64,000 nt of DNA from Streptacidiphilus sp. 4-A2 (GCA_014284505.1 JAAFYY010000001.1:7427845-7491844), one strand, 5' to 3'; positions 39,344 through 48,934 are shown, counted from the first letter of the stretch. Numbers and translations are program-made. The notes: generated by a model not told the origin, from the letters alone.

Positions 39344-40621
39344 ATGGCACGGTCCGGGAAGCAGGGGCTCCGGCTCCTGGCTGCGCTGGCTGTCGCGGCG
39401 GCCTTCGGCCTGGGCAGCACGGCCCCGGCGCAGGCCGATGCTCCGGTCAGCTCGGTTCGGGCGCAGGAGTGGTGGTTCTCCTTCATGCACGTTCCGGACC
39501 AGATCTGGCCGGTCTCCACGGGCAAGGGCATCACCATCGCCGAGATCGACAGCGGGGTGGAGGCTGACCATCCGGACCTGGCCGGGCAGATCCTGCCGGG
39601 GCAGAACTTCTCGGGGCTTTCCGGCGGGGCCGACACCGATGCCGACGGTCACGGGACGGCAGTCGCCAGCCTCATGGTCGGCACCGGTAAAGGACTCAAC
39701 GGTCAGGGCATGTACGGCCTGGCCCCCGGAGCCAGGGTCCTTCCGTTGCGCGTCGCACCGACGGGCGGCAACGAGGCAGTCCTCTCGCAGAGCTTCGCCA
39801 GCCAGATGTCTGTGGCCATCCGAGCTGCTGCCGACAGCGACGCCCAGATCATCAATATCTCGATGGCCCAGATCGAGAACGAGGCGAATGTGCACAGCGC
39901 GGTCGACTACGCGCTCGCCAAGGGGAAGCTGATCGTCGCCGGTGTCGGGAATGACGCGGCCACGGGCAATCCGGTCCAGTACCCGGCCGCCTTCCCCGGT
40001 GTCGTGGGTGTCGGCGAGACGGACAAGAACGGCAATGTGGCCAGCGAGTCGGAGCACGGCTCCGAGGTGGTCCTCACCGCGCCCGGTTCGGACATGTACC
40101 AGGCCTGCACCGGGCCCTCCGGTTACTGCATCGGCAGCGGCACCAGTGCGTCCACCGCCATCGTCTCGGCGTCCGCTGCGCTGGTGTGGTCGGTGCATCC
40201 GGGGTGGACGGCTGATCAGGTGATTCGGGTGCTGATCGACACGGCGAACTCCGGGGGGAAGCCCGGGGTGCAGGATCCGTTCTTCGGGTACGGGCTGGTG
40301 CGGCCGCGGGTCGCGTTGGCTTCGCCGGGGGATCCCGGGCCCGCGGACGTCAGTCCGTTGCTGCCTGCCGCCGCGTCCCAGCTGCCCGCCGCCAAGGCGT
40401 CGGCCCAGCCGTCGGCCGGGGCGTCCGCCGGGGCGCGGCCGGTGGCGGCCGGGCAGGGCGGGTCGGGCGGCGGGGGGACGCTGTGGGCGGCTGTCGGCGG
40501 CGGGGCGGCGGTGCTGGTCCTGGGCGGGGGTGCGGCCGTGGTGGTGCGGCGCCGACGGTGGGGCCGGTCGGGGCCGCCGACTGCCCCGGCCTCCGATCCG
40601 TATGCTCATCTGCCCAGGTAG
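39344..40621 (+). CDS. Mycosin-like S8 serine protease (type VII secretion associated)
   Basis: 425 aa, intact. Signal peptide (LRLLAALAVAAAFGLGSTAPAQA), subtilisin catalytic triad in IAEIDSGVE (Asp), DGHGTAVASLMVG (His) and GSGTSASTAIVSA (Ser), oxyanion-region GVGND, and a C-terminal membrane anchor (LWAAVGGGAAVLVLGGGAAVVV) followed by a basic tail. This secreted, membrane-anchored layout defines mycosins (MycP), which stabilise ESX membrane complexes. ATG 39344 follows GGAGGAGAG. It is the third gene of the secretion-like trio; no EccC/EccD components are in the window. Confidence 0.5.
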   Translation: MARSGKQGLRLLAALAVAAAFGLGSTAPAQADAPVSSVRAQEWWFSFMHVPDQIWPVSTGKGITIAEIDSGVEADHPDLAGQILPGQNFSGLSGGADTDADGHGTAVASLMVGTGKGLNGQGMYGLAPGARVLPLRVAPTGGNEAVLSQSFASQMSVAIRAAADSDAQIINISMAQIENEANVHSAVDYALAKGKLIVAGVGNDAATGNPVQYPAAFPGVVGVGETDKNGNVASESEHGSEVVLTAPGSDMYQACTGPSGYCIGSGTSASTAIVSASAALVWSVHPGWTADQVIRVLIDTANSGGKPGVQDPFFGYGLVRPRVALASPGDPGPADVSPLLPAAASQLPAAKASAQPSAGASAGARPVAAGQGGSGGGGTLWAAVGGGAAVLVLGGGAAVVVRRRRWGRSGPPTAPASDPYAHLPR

Positions 40622-40720
40622 CAGACCCGCGTACGCCCCCGGAGGGAGCTTTCGGGGATGAGCCGTCGTCACCCGTGCGCGTGATCGCCGGGAGCGAGGT
40701 CGCGGGGTAAGAATGACGAG

Positions 40721-42057
40721 ATGTCAGGAAATGCCCCAAGTCGCGTCATCTCCGCTGTGGTCATCGGCTCGATCGCCGAGTACTACGACTTCTTCATCTA
40801 CGGCACCGCCGCCGCCCTGGTCTTCAGTCACACCTTCTTTCCGCACCTCACCTCGCTGAACGGGCTGCTGGCGGCGTTCTCCGTCTACGCCGTCGGGTTC
40901 CTGGGCCGCCCCACCGGGGCTGTGCTCTTCGGGCACCTCGGGGACCGGCTGGGGCGCAAGCGGGTGCTGATCGGCTCGCTGGCGCTGATGGGCCTGTCCA
41001 CCGCCGCCGTCGGCCTGCTGCCCGGGTACGCCAACTGGGGATCTGGGCGCCGGTCGTCCTCACCGCTCTGCGCTTCCTCCAGGGCGTGGGGCTCGGCGGG
41101 GAGTTCGGCGGGGCCTCGCTGCTGGCGATCGAGCATGCCCCGGCGGACCGGCGCGGTCGCTACGGCGCCTATGTGCAGCTCGGGCCGTGCCTGGGGTTCG
41201 CGCTCGCCACCGGGCTGTTCTGGTCGCTCTCGGCGTTCCTGCCGGAGGCCGACTTCCTGGCCTGGGGCTGGCGGCTGCCGTTCCTGGGGTCGTTCGTCCT
41301 GGTCGCCTTCGGTCTGGTGGCCCGGCTGCGAGTACAGGAGTCGCCCGCGTTCCTGGCGGCGGCTGCCGCCCGGGCGCTGGGGCAGGGCGGCCCGGAGCAG
41401 GGCCGGGCGCCGCTGGCGACCGTGCTGCGCCACCATCTGCGTTCGCTGCTGCTGGTCGCGGGCACCGTGGTGTGCGGATCGGTGTTCTTCTACATCGCCA
41501 CCACCTGGGCGCTGTCGCGGACCACCACCGACCTGCACCTGCCCCGGACCCGGATGCTGGCGCTGCTGCTGGTCGCCAATGTGATCCTGGGGGCCACCAC
41601 CTACGCCGGGGCGCTGCTCTCCGACCGCTACGGGCGCCGCCCGGTGATCCGCGCCGGGATGGCGGTGGCGCTGTGCTGGTCGCCGCTGCTGGTGCCGCTG
41701 CTGGACACCGGCCGCTCGTCGCTGGTGCTGCTCGGCCTGGCCGGGGCGATGGTGGCGCTGGGGCTGCTGCACGGTCCCATGCCGGCGTTCCTGCCGAGCC
41801 TCTTCCCGGTCGAGGTGCGCTGCTCCGGCGCGTCCGTCAGCTACAACCTGGGCGCGCTGACCGGCGGGGCGCTGGCGCCGCTGATCGCGACCCGGCTGGC
41901 GGCGACGGTCGGCCCGGCCGCGGTCGGCTGGTACCTGGCCACGGCCTGCTGTCTGTCGCTGCTCTGCCTGCGTGCCCTGGCGAAAGGTCCGGTTCATCTG
42001 GAATCTCCGGATCTGTCGGCCGCCGCAGCCGAGGCGATTTCCTATTCGGGGCGGTGA
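40721..42057 (+). CDS. MFS transporter, metabolite:H+ symporter (MHS) type
   Basis: About 445 aa, 12 membrane helices. Family signatures: SAVVIGSIAEYYDFFIYGTAA at the N terminus, the loop 2-3 motif GHLGDRLGRKRVL, VGLGGEFGGASLLAIEHAP, and the second-half equivalent LLSDRYGRRPVI. MHS transporters move organic acids, betaine or shikimate with protons; the substrate cannot be told here. One frame break at about 41043 (TGGGGG read as TGGGG) before IWAPVVLTALRFLQG. ATG 40721. Confidence 0.5.
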
Positions 42058-42079
42058 CCAGGTAATGTCTTCCTCGTTC

Positions 42080-42152
42080 GCCCCTATAGCTCAGTCGGTA
42101 GAGCGTCTCCATGGTAAGGAGAAGGTCTGCGGTTCGATTCCGCATGGGGGCT
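42080..42152 (+). tRNA. tRNA-Thr (GGT)
   Basis: Acceptor GCCCCTA/TGGGGGC, D-arm AGCTCAGTCGGTAGAGC, anticodon stem TCTCC/GGAGA around loop ATGGTAA with anticodon GGT (codon ACC), T-arm GGTTCGATTCC. CCA is not encoded. Confidence 0.5.
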
Positions 42153-42163
42153 CAGGTAGGACT

Positions 42164-42196
42164 GAAGGCCCCTCGCCCAAGCGGCGGGGGGCCTTC
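42164..42196 (+). terminator. Terminator-like hairpin after tRNA-Thr
   Basis: GAAGGCCCC pairs with GGGGCCTTC across a 15-nt loop that can extend the stem. No T-run, as often in high-GC genomes. It separates the tRNA from the convergent kinase gene. Confidence 0.5.
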
Positions 42197-42253
42197 GGCG
42201 TTCTCGGGGTGTTCCGGTGGGCCCGGTGGGCACGGGGGTGTGCGGCCGGCCGG

Positions 42254-42899
42254 TCAGCCGGTGCGGACGGTCCGGGTGCAGCGGTCCCGGGCGGACTTCA
42301 CCAGCTCGCCGTTGGGCCGGTCGTTGCCCTCGATCCGGGCGCGGGTCCGCTCGGCCGGGGAGCCGTTGCCCAGGTGGCGCTCGCGCAGCCGCCGCTCGCG
42401 CAGCTCGTCCGGTGCGTCCACGTACCAGAGCTCGTCCAGCAGCGGGGCGGCCTCGCGCCAGCCGGGGGTGTCGAGCGCCAGGTAGTTGCCCTCGGTCACC
42501 ACCAGTCGGACGCCGGGCCCGAGCACATGCCGGGCCGCGACCGGCTTCGTGCAGGTGCGGTCGTAGTCCGGGGCGTAGACCTCGTGTTCGGCGGCGGGGT
42601 GGCGCCGACCCGGCGCAGCAGTGCGAGGTAGCCGTGCACGTCGAAGCTGGGCGGCGAGCCTTTGCGGTCGGTGAGCCCCAGTCGTTCGAGTTGCCGGTTG
42701 GACAGGTGGAAGCCGTCGAGCGGCAGATAGCCGGCGGTGTCAGTGCCCAGGCGTAGGTTGATTCCGTCCACGAGGGCACGGGCGAGGACGGACTTTCGGC
42801 GGCGGGCGGTCCGCACAACCCGAGCAGGCGCCGCCCGGGGCGGTCGAGCAGTCGGGCGGCGTCTGCGATCAGGGAGTCGGTCCCGTGGCTGGGTTGCAT
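42254..42899 (-). CDS. Uridine/pantothenate-kinase-like P-loop kinase
   Basis: About 215 aa. After correction the N terminus gives LLGLCGPPAAGKSVLARAL (Walker A), then the family PLDGFHLSNRQLERLG, APDYDRT, LVVTEGNYLALD (Walker B with the catalytic Glu) and LWYVDAPDELRERRLRERH. This is the nucleoside/pantothenate-kinase-like group; members include fructose and nucleoside kinases, so the substrate is open. Frame breaks at about 42805 and 42600. Start at 42899 (QPSHGTDSLIADAARLL), divergent from the LuxR gene, with a palindromic array between them. Confidence 0.5.
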
Positions 42900-42908
42900 G
42901 GGGCCAAG

Positions 42909-42956
42909 CTTGGCAAACGTCAAGCCTGGCAAACGCCAGGTCTGCCGGGCGCCAAG
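42909..42956. promoter_or_regulatory. Palindromic 16-bp repeat array between divergent genes
   Basis: Three 16-bp units; the central one, CCTGGCAAACGCCAGG (42925-42940), is a perfect 6-bp inverted repeat, and CTTGGC (42909) and GCCAAG (42951) flank it as outer arms. Its place between two divergent starts suggests an operator; the binding protein is unknown, the adjacent LuxR regulator being a candidate. Confidence 0.5.
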
Positions 42957-43058
42957 CCTGTGAAATGGTCCTCTGGCCGGAGAAGTGCTGGCGGTCCGTG
43001 CACGGAATGCGCTGTGATGGTGCGTCATATCTGGTCGCGTCCGAGCGAAGGGGGCACC

Positions 43059-43726
43059 GTGGGCGTCAGGCTCGTGGTGACGGACGATCACCGGCTGCTG
43101 GCCGAGGCGCTGGCGGCGGCCCTGCAACTGCGCGGGCACCGGGTGCTGGCGGTCGGTACTCCGGTGGGGGCGGCCGCGGAGCTGGTCGCCCACCGCAGAC
43201 CGGAGGTGTGTCTGCTGGGGGTGGCCCATCCGGAGGAGCCGGGGAGCTTCGACGTGGTGCGCCGGATCAGACGGGAGCGGCCCGAGGTCGCGGTGGTGGT
43301 CATGGGCCGGGTGTCGCACCTGGCCGGGGTGGCCGCCGCGCTGGCGGCCGGCGCGGCCGGGTACGTCCGCCAGGACGAGCGGATAGAGGGGGTCGAGCGG
43401 GCGCTGAACCGGGTCCGGGTGGGGGAGTCGGCGATCGCCCCGGAGCTGCTCCAGGCGGTCTTCGAGCACCTGCTGCGGCCGGTGGCCGAGCCGGACGGCG
43501 AGGCGGCCCGGTTGCTGCGGCTGCTGACCCGGCGCGAGGTGGAGGTGCTGGTGCGGATCACCGAGGGCGAGGACACCCGGGAGATCGCGGAGGGGATGGC
43601 GATCGCCCGAGCACGGCCCGCACCCATGTCCAGCGGGTGCTGATGAAGCTGGGTGCGCGCACCCGGCTGGAGGCGGCGGCGGTGGCCGCGCGCACCGGGC
43701 TGCTGGAGCTGGCCGCCGGGGTCTAG
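43059..43726 (+). CDS. Orphan LuxR-type regulator with degenerate receiver
   Basis: About 222 aa. Receiver-like N terminus (VRLVVTDDHRLLAEALAAAL keeps the acidic pair) but the phospho-acceptor strand reads EVCLLGVAHPEE, with Gly where Asp is expected, and the usual Thr/Ser and Lys sites read VVMGRV and GYVRQD. The LuxR HTH is intact: LTRREVEVLVRITEGEDTREIA and STARTHVQRVLMKLGARTRLE. One frame break at about 43610 (CCGGAG read as CCGAG). GTG 43059 chosen by the family N terminus. No kinase is adjacent, and its stop abuts the convergent exporter gene. Confidence 0.5.
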
Positions 43727-44548
43727 TCAGGCCGGGAGCAGCATCGCGGCCATCACGGCGACCAGCAGCGCGACATACGACCAGGCGTGGACGCGGTCGG
43801 GGATCCGCGGCGGGCGCCGCCGCAGTACCGCGATCACCGGCAGGGCGCCGAGCAGCAGCGCTGCGGCGGCGCGGAGGTCGACCAGGCCGACCAGGTGCCC
43901 TTGTGCGGCCGCTCCGGCGGGCAGGGCGGTGGCGGCGCTCAGCGACACCGCGGTGGCCGGGAGCGCGATGGCCAGGGTGAGCGGGTTGGCCAGCGCGGTC
44001 GCCACCCGCATCGGGTGCCCGGCCCGACGCATCGCCGGGACGGTCATCACGCTGCCGCCCACTCCGAGGAAGGCCGCGAGCGCGCCGACCGGCGCGCCGA
44101 GTGCGGCCGGCAGCGGCCGTGGCGCGGCGCAGGCCGCCTCGGCGGCGGTGCGCGGGCGCAGGAAGCCCGGGCGCAGGAAGCCCGGTCGCAGCAGCAGGTC
44201 GGCGACGGTGAGCGCGACATACGCGACAAACGCCCAGCGGGCCGCCCCGGCCGGGGTGAGCCGGGTGGCGAGGGCGCCGGCCGAGGCGCCGGCCGCCAGC
44301 AGCAGGAGCAGCCCGCCGCTGCCGCGCAGCGCGCGCAGCACCCGCCGCGGGGTGACGGCGGTCGCGAAGCCCGCGTTCACCGCCATCACCAGGGCCGAGG
44401 TGGCGGTCGCCACCCGCATCGCGTCCGTGCCGAGCCGGGCGTCCGCCCAGACCACGACCGGCACCGCGACAAAGCCGCCGCCGAAACCGAACAACACGGT
44501 GGTCGCCCCGGTGAGGAGCCCTATCCCGATCAGTGCCATCACGTCCAC
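43727..44548 (-). CDS. Sulfite exporter TauE/SafE family membrane protein
   Basis: 273 aa, intact. Eight hydrophobic segments in two similar halves, each with the family motif: GFGGGFVAVPVVV near the N terminus and FLGVGGSVMTVPAM in the second half. Members export sulfite, sulfoacetate or related anions, or are of unknown substrate. A perfect 15-bp duplication adds an RPGFL repeat in the central loop. Convergent with the LuxR gene without any gap. Confidence 0.5.
   Translation of the reverse strand: MDVMALIGIGLLTGATTVLFGFGGGFVAVPVVVWADARLGTDAMRVATATSALVMAVNAGFATAVTPRRVLRALRGSGGLLLLLAAGASAGALATRLTPAGAARWAFVAYVALTVADLLLRPGFLRPGFLRPRTAAEAACAAPRPLPAALGAPVGALAAFLGVGGSVMTVPAMRRAGHPMRVATALANPLTLAIALPATAVSLSAATALPAGAAAQGHLVGLVDLRAAAALLLGALPVIAVLRRRPPRIPDRVHAWSYVALLVAVMAAMLLPA
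44153..44182 (-). repeat. Perfect 15-bp duplication in the TauE-like gene
   Basis: Two identical 15-bp units (GGCTTCCTGCGCCCG on the coding strand, in circular phase) encode RPGFL twice in the cytoplasmic or periplasmic loop between the two halves; a partial third follows. Confidence 0.5.
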
Positions 44549-44633
44549 GGCTCCACCTCACCAGTCCGGGGTGCCTTCCCGCATGCGAAGGTCAGCACTG
44601 TTTCTTCGCGTCCCGGCCAGTAGCGTGGAGCGG

Positions 44634-45423
44634 GTGAAGAACATCTCGCTGACCGAGGTCGACCACGTCGACCGGGCCGTCCTGCCCATCGGCACCGACT
44701 ACCCGCACGGCCAGGTGCTGGACTGGCACGAGCACCGGCGGGCGCAGTTCCTCTACGGCGCCACCGGGGTGATGGTGGTCGACACCGCCGAGGGCAGCTG
44801 GACGGTGCCGCCCGAGCGTGCGGTGCTGATCCCGCCCGCGACCCGGCACCGGGTGCGGATGCTGGGGGTGAGTACCCGCAGCCTGTACGTCGAGCCGGGG
44901 GCCGTCCCCTGGTGGCCGGTCAGCTGTACGGTCGTGGACGTTCCGCCGCTGCTGCGCGAACTGCTGCTGGCCGCAGTGGAGTTCGAGGCCGACTACCCCT
45001 GTCCGGGCGGTCGGGGGGATCGCCGCGCTGCTGCTGTACGAGATCGCCGAGCGCGCGCCGCTGCCGTTCCATGTCGGGATCCCCGCCGCCGCCGATCTCG
45101 CGGGGCTCTGCCGGGAGTACCTGGCCGCGCCGGACGCCGGTGTCACCAATGCCGCCTGGGCGGCCAGGGTGGCGATGAGCGAGCGGGCCTTCACCCGGCG
45201 CTTCCGCGCCGGGACCGGGGACAGTCCGGCGGTCTGGCGGGCCCGTGCCCGGCTGCTGGCGGCTGTCCCGCTGCTGCGCGACGCCCCCGTCAGCGAGGTC
45301 GGTGGCCGGCTGGGCTATGCCTCCCCCGCCGCGTTCACCGCCGCCTTCACCCGCGCCTTCGGCCTGCCCCCGTCCCGCTTCGCCGCGAGCCGCCAGGGCG
45401 GCGGCCGTACTCCTTCCGGTTGA
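44634..45423 (+). CDS. AraC-family transcriptional regulator
   Basis: About 262 aa. N-terminal cupin sensor (LDWHEHRRAQFLYGATGVMVV, VPPERAVLIPPATRHRV) and a C-terminal double HTH: WAARVAMSERAFTRRFRAGTG and VGGRLGYASPAAFTAAFTRAFG, then PPSRFA. GTG 44634 starts VKNISLTEVD. One frame break at about 45005 in a G-run. Divergent from the TauE gene, which is a plausible target; a set of 11-bp repeats follows its stop. Confidence 0.5.
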
Positions 45424-45487
45424 AGGTCTGGCCGAGGTCCGGCCGAGGTCCGGCCGAGGTCCGAGCCGAAGTCCGGCCGAAGGCCGA
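45424..45487. repeat. 11-bp tandem repeat between the AraC gene and galT
   Basis: Degenerate units of the form AGGTCCGGCCG, about five and a half copies. The following 100 nt to galT are comparatively AT-rich and likely carry the gal promoter, but no clear -35/-10 pair stands out. Confidence 0.5.
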
Positions 45488-45596
45488 GGGGCGCCGGATG
45501 TTGAGACGGCGGACATCGCCATCTGTTGGTTAGTGGTTCATTGTGTTTGAATGTGTTGGCAAGCGGTCCGGTCAGGTGTGAAAAGTGGAGCCCCGC

Positions 45597-46706
45597 GTGA
45601 AGAAGACCAGCACCCGGTTGGCGGACGGGCGAGAGTTGATCTACTACGACTCCCGCGACGACACCGTTCGGGACGCCGCCGACCTCCGGCCCCTGGAGGC
45701 GACCAGGACCGCATCCGAGATCCGCTACGACCCGGTGCTGGACGAGTGGGTGGTCGTGGCCTCGCACCGGCAGGGCCGGATCTACCACCCCCGGCCGACG
45801 AGTGCCCGCTCTGCCCCTCCCGGGACGGGCGCCTGAGCGAGATCCCCGCGGCCGATTACGACGTCGCGGTCTTCGAGAACCGTTTCCCCTCACTCACCAC
45901 CGTCGACGCGGCCGGGGCCGAGCCCGCCGCCGGGCCGTTTCCGCAGCTGGTGAGGCCCGGCACCGGCCGGTGTGAGGTGGTCTGCTTCACCTCCGACCAC
46001 GACGCCTCCTTCGCCGACCTGACCCCCCAGCAGGTGGCGCTGGTGCTGGACGCCTGGACCGACCGGACCGCGGAGCTCTCGGCGATCCCCGGCGTGGCGC
46101 AGGTGTTCTGTTTTGAGAACCGGGGTGCGGAGATCGGGGTCACTCTCGGCCACCCGCACGGCCAGATCTACGCCACCCCTTCATCACCGCACCGAGCGCA
46201 TGATCACCGCCGCGGCCGCCCACCGTCGCCGCACCGGCCGCAACCTCTTCGACGACCTGCTGGCCGCCGAGCGCGCGGCCCGGGGCACGGCGGGCGACCG
46301 GGTGGTGCTCGCGGGCGAGTACTGGACCGCCTTCGTCCCCTACGCCGCGCACTGGCCCTACGAGGTGCATCTCTACCCGAACCGGCGGGTCGGTGACCTG
46401 CTGGCCCTGGGCGACGCGGAACGCGCCGAGTTCTGCACGTTCTACCTGGACCTGCTGCGCCGCTTCGACCGGCTGTTCGGGGAGGGCGTCGGGCGGACGC
46501 CCTACATCGCCGCCTGGCACCAGAGCCCGGTGGACCCGGGCCCGGGCAGCAGCGGGGAGCTGGCGCTGCACATGGAGCTCTTCACGATCCGTCGTACCGT
46601 AGGCAAGCTCAAGTTCCTGGCGGGCTCGGAATCCGGCATGGACGTGTTCATCAACGACGTGTCGCCGGAGACGGCGGCGCAGCGGCTACGAGAGGTCTCC
46701 CCATGA
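45597..46706 (+). CDS. galT: Galactose-1-phosphate uridylyltransferase GalT
   Basis: Second step of the Leloir pathway: UMP transfer between UDP-glucose and galactose-1-phosphate. N-terminal KKTSTRLADGRELIYYD, EWVVVASHRQGR, zinc-site Cys in ECPLCPS, FENRFPSL, and the nucleophile motif GHPHGQIYAT (H-P-H). About 365 aa. GTG 45597 is chosen because the family starts with KKTSTRLADGRE; a GTG at 45585 adds four residues. Frame breaks at about 45795 and 46180. Overlaps galE by 4 nt (ATGA), the galTEK order of Streptomyces. Confidence 0.5.
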
Positions 46707-47663
46707 GCAAGTACCTGGTCACCGGTGGCGCCGGCTATGTCGGCGGGTCGTCGGGGCGCACCTGGTCGAGGCCGGTCACGAGGTGGTCGTGCTGGACGAC
46801 CTCAGCACCGGTCACCGGAAGTCGGTCCCGGCCGGGACCGAGTTCGTCCAGGGCCGGATCCAGGACGCCGCCGACGTGCTCGACGGCTCCTTCGACGGAG
46901 TGCTGCACTTCGCGGCCAGCTCCCAGGTCGGCGAGTCGGTCGCGGACCCGGAGAAGTACTGGCGCAACAATGTCGCCGGTTCGCTCGAACTGCTGAGTGC
47001 GATGCGCAAGGCCGACGTCCGGCGGCTGGTCTTCTCCTCCACCGCGGCCGTCTACGGGGAGCCGGAGCAGGTGCCGATCGCGGAGAGCGCCCGCACCGCG
47101 CCGACCAACCCCTACGGCGCGACCAAGCTCGCGGTCGACCACATGATCACCAGCGAGGCGCACGCCCACGGCCTGGCCGCGGTGTCGCTGCGCTACTTCA
47201 ATGTGGCCGGGGCCTACGGGACGCAGGGCGAGCGGCACGACCCGAGTCGCACCTGATCCCGCTGGTGATCCAGGCCGCGCTGGGCAGGCGTCCGCACATC
47301 GCCGTCTACGGCGAGGACTACCCCACCCCCGACGGCACCTGCATCCGCGACTACATCCACGTCGCGGACCTGGCCGAGGCCCACCTGCTGGCGATCGCCG
47401 CCGCCCGTCCCGGCGAGCACCTGATCTGCAACCTCGGCAACGGCAGCGGCTTCTCGGTGCGTGAGGTGATCGACTCGGTCCGCCGGGTGTCCGGCCGGGA
47501 GATCACCGCCGTCACCGCCGAGCGCCGGCCCGGTGACCCGGCGGTGCTGGTCGCCTCCGCCGAGCGCGCCCGCACCGTCCTCGGCTGGCAGCCGAGCCGC
47601 GCCGACCTGGACGGCATCGTCGCGGACGCCTGGAACTTCGCCCTCGCCCAGGAACAGGCCTGA
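46703..47663 (+). CDS. galE: UDP-glucose 4-epimerase GalE
   Basis: Interconverts UDP-galactose and UDP-glucose with bound NAD+. Rossmann GxxGxxG in VTGGAGYVGG, then VVVLDDLSTGH, FSSTAAVYGEP, the catalytic Tyr/Lys pair in NPYGATKLAVD, and LRYFNVAGA. C-terminal CIRDYIHVADLAEAHLLA is typical of GalE. About 320 aa. Two one-base losses, at about 46748 (GGGG read as GGG) and about 47243 (CCGGAG read as CCGAG). Lies between galT and galK. Confidence 0.5.
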
Positions 47664-47731
47664 CAGCACAGGACTCCTGACGGAACAGGACTCCTGACAG
47701 CACGGGACTCCTGACGGAACAGGACTAAGGA
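47664..47731. repeat. 17-bp tandem repeat, four units, between galE and galK
   Basis: Units alternate CAGCAC... and CGGAAC..., all containing GGACTCCTGA except the last, which ends in the galK Shine-Dalgarno GGACTAAGGAG. Most units hold an in-frame-independent TGA. Confidence 0.5.
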
Positions 47732-47738
47732 GCAGCAG

Positions 47739-48926
47739 TTGCCCTCTCTCGACAGCACCAGCGCGCCGCACGGAACGGGCGGCACGGACGCCATGGCCAG
47801 GGCGTTCCGGGCCCGTTTCGGCGGTGATCCCGAGGGTGTCTGGCAGGCGCCCGGCCGGGTGAACCTGATCGGCGAGCACACCGACTACAACGACGGCTTC
47901 GTGCTCCCGCTCGCCCTGCCGCACGCCACCCGGGTGGCCGCCGCCCGGCGCACCGACGGGCGGCTGCGGGTGCACAGCGCGCAGGCCGCGCAGCCCGCCG
48001 AGGTGGACCTCGCCGGGCTGGTCCCGGGCTCGGTCGAGGGCTGGGCGGTCTATCCGGCGGCGGTGGTGTGGGCGCTGCGGGAGGCCGGTCACGAGGTGGG
48101 CGGCGCCGACCTGTACGTCGACAGCGATGTGCCGGTCGGCGCCGGGCTGTCCTCCTCGGCGGCGCTGGAGTGCGCGGTCGGCCTGGCCTACAGCGACCTC
48201 CACGGCCTCGGCCTGGAGCTGCCGCAGCTGGCGCTGCTGGCCCAGCGCGCTGAGAACGGCTTCGCCGGGGTGCCCTGCGGGGTGATGGACCAGATGGCGT
48301 CGGCCTGCTGCGCCGCGGGCGCGGCGCTGTTCCTGGACACCCGGGATCTGAGCGCGCGCCAGGTCCCGCTGGACCTGGCGGCCGCGGGCCTGCTGCTGCT
48401 GGTGGTGGACACCCAGGTCAAGCACGAGCTGGCCGACGGCGCGTATGCCGAGCGGCGCGCCGGGTGCGAGCGCGCCGCGCGGCTGCTGGGGCTGTCCGCG
48501 CTGCGGGAGCTGGAACCGAGCGGCCTGGAGGCGGCGCTGGCCCGGCTCCCCGAGCCCGGACTGCGCCCGCTGACCCGGCATGTGGTCACCGAGAACGCCC
48601 GGGTGCGGCAGGTGGTGTCGCTGCTGGACGCGGGCGATCCGCGCGGCATCGGCCCGCTGCTGACCGAGGGGCACGCCTCGCTGCGGGACGACTTCGCGGT
48701 CTCCTGCGCCGAGACCGACCTGGTGGTGGCCGTCGCCAACCGCGCCGGAGCGCTCGGTGCGCGGATGACCGGCGGCGGCTTCGGCGGCTCGGTGGTGGTC
48801 CTGGCCGAACTCGGCGACGCGGACCGGATCGCGGAGGCCGTCGCCGACGCCTTCGCGGCGGAGGGCTGGAAGCCGCCGCGCACCTTCACCGCGGTCCCGT
48901 CCGAGGGCGCCCGCCGACTCGGCTGA
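47739..48926 (+). CDS. galK: Galactokinase GalK
   Basis: 395 aa, intact. GHMP kinase that phosphorylates galactose. Galactokinase signature GRVNLIGEHTDYNDGFVLPLA, ATP-binding VPVGAGLSSSAALECAVGLA, GVPCGVMDQMAS, and C-terminal ARMTGGGFGGSVVVLAEL. The start is TTG at 47739, 7 nt after AAGGAG, and the family's short N-terminal extension (SLDSTSAPHG) follows. Last gene of galTEK; a strong hairpin follows. Confidence 0.5.
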   Translation: MPSLDSTSAPHGTGGTDAMARAFRARFGGDPEGVWQAPGRVNLIGEHTDYNDGFVLPLALPHATRVAAARRTDGRLRVHSAQAAQPAEVDLAGLVPGSVEGWAVYPAAVVWALREAGHEVGGADLYVDSDVPVGAGLSSSAALECAVGLAYSDLHGLGLELPQLALLAQRAENGFAGVPCGVMDQMASACCAAGAALFLDTRDLSARQVPLDLAAAGLLLLVVDTQVKHELADGAYAERRAGCERAARLLGLSALRELEPSGLEAALARLPEPGLRPLTRHVVTENARVRQVVSLLDAGDPRGIGPLLTEGHASLRDDFAVSCAETDLVVAVANRAGALGARMTGGGFGGSVVVLAELGDADRIAEAVADAFAAEGWKPPRTFTAVPSEGARRLG

Positions 48927-48934
48927 CCGCCCGC

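Noticed and set aside
42084..44561. 825-aa minus-strand open frame
   Set aside because: Shadow frame spanning the kinase, LuxR and TauE genes; only short parts are real, as pieces of the frameshifted kinase.
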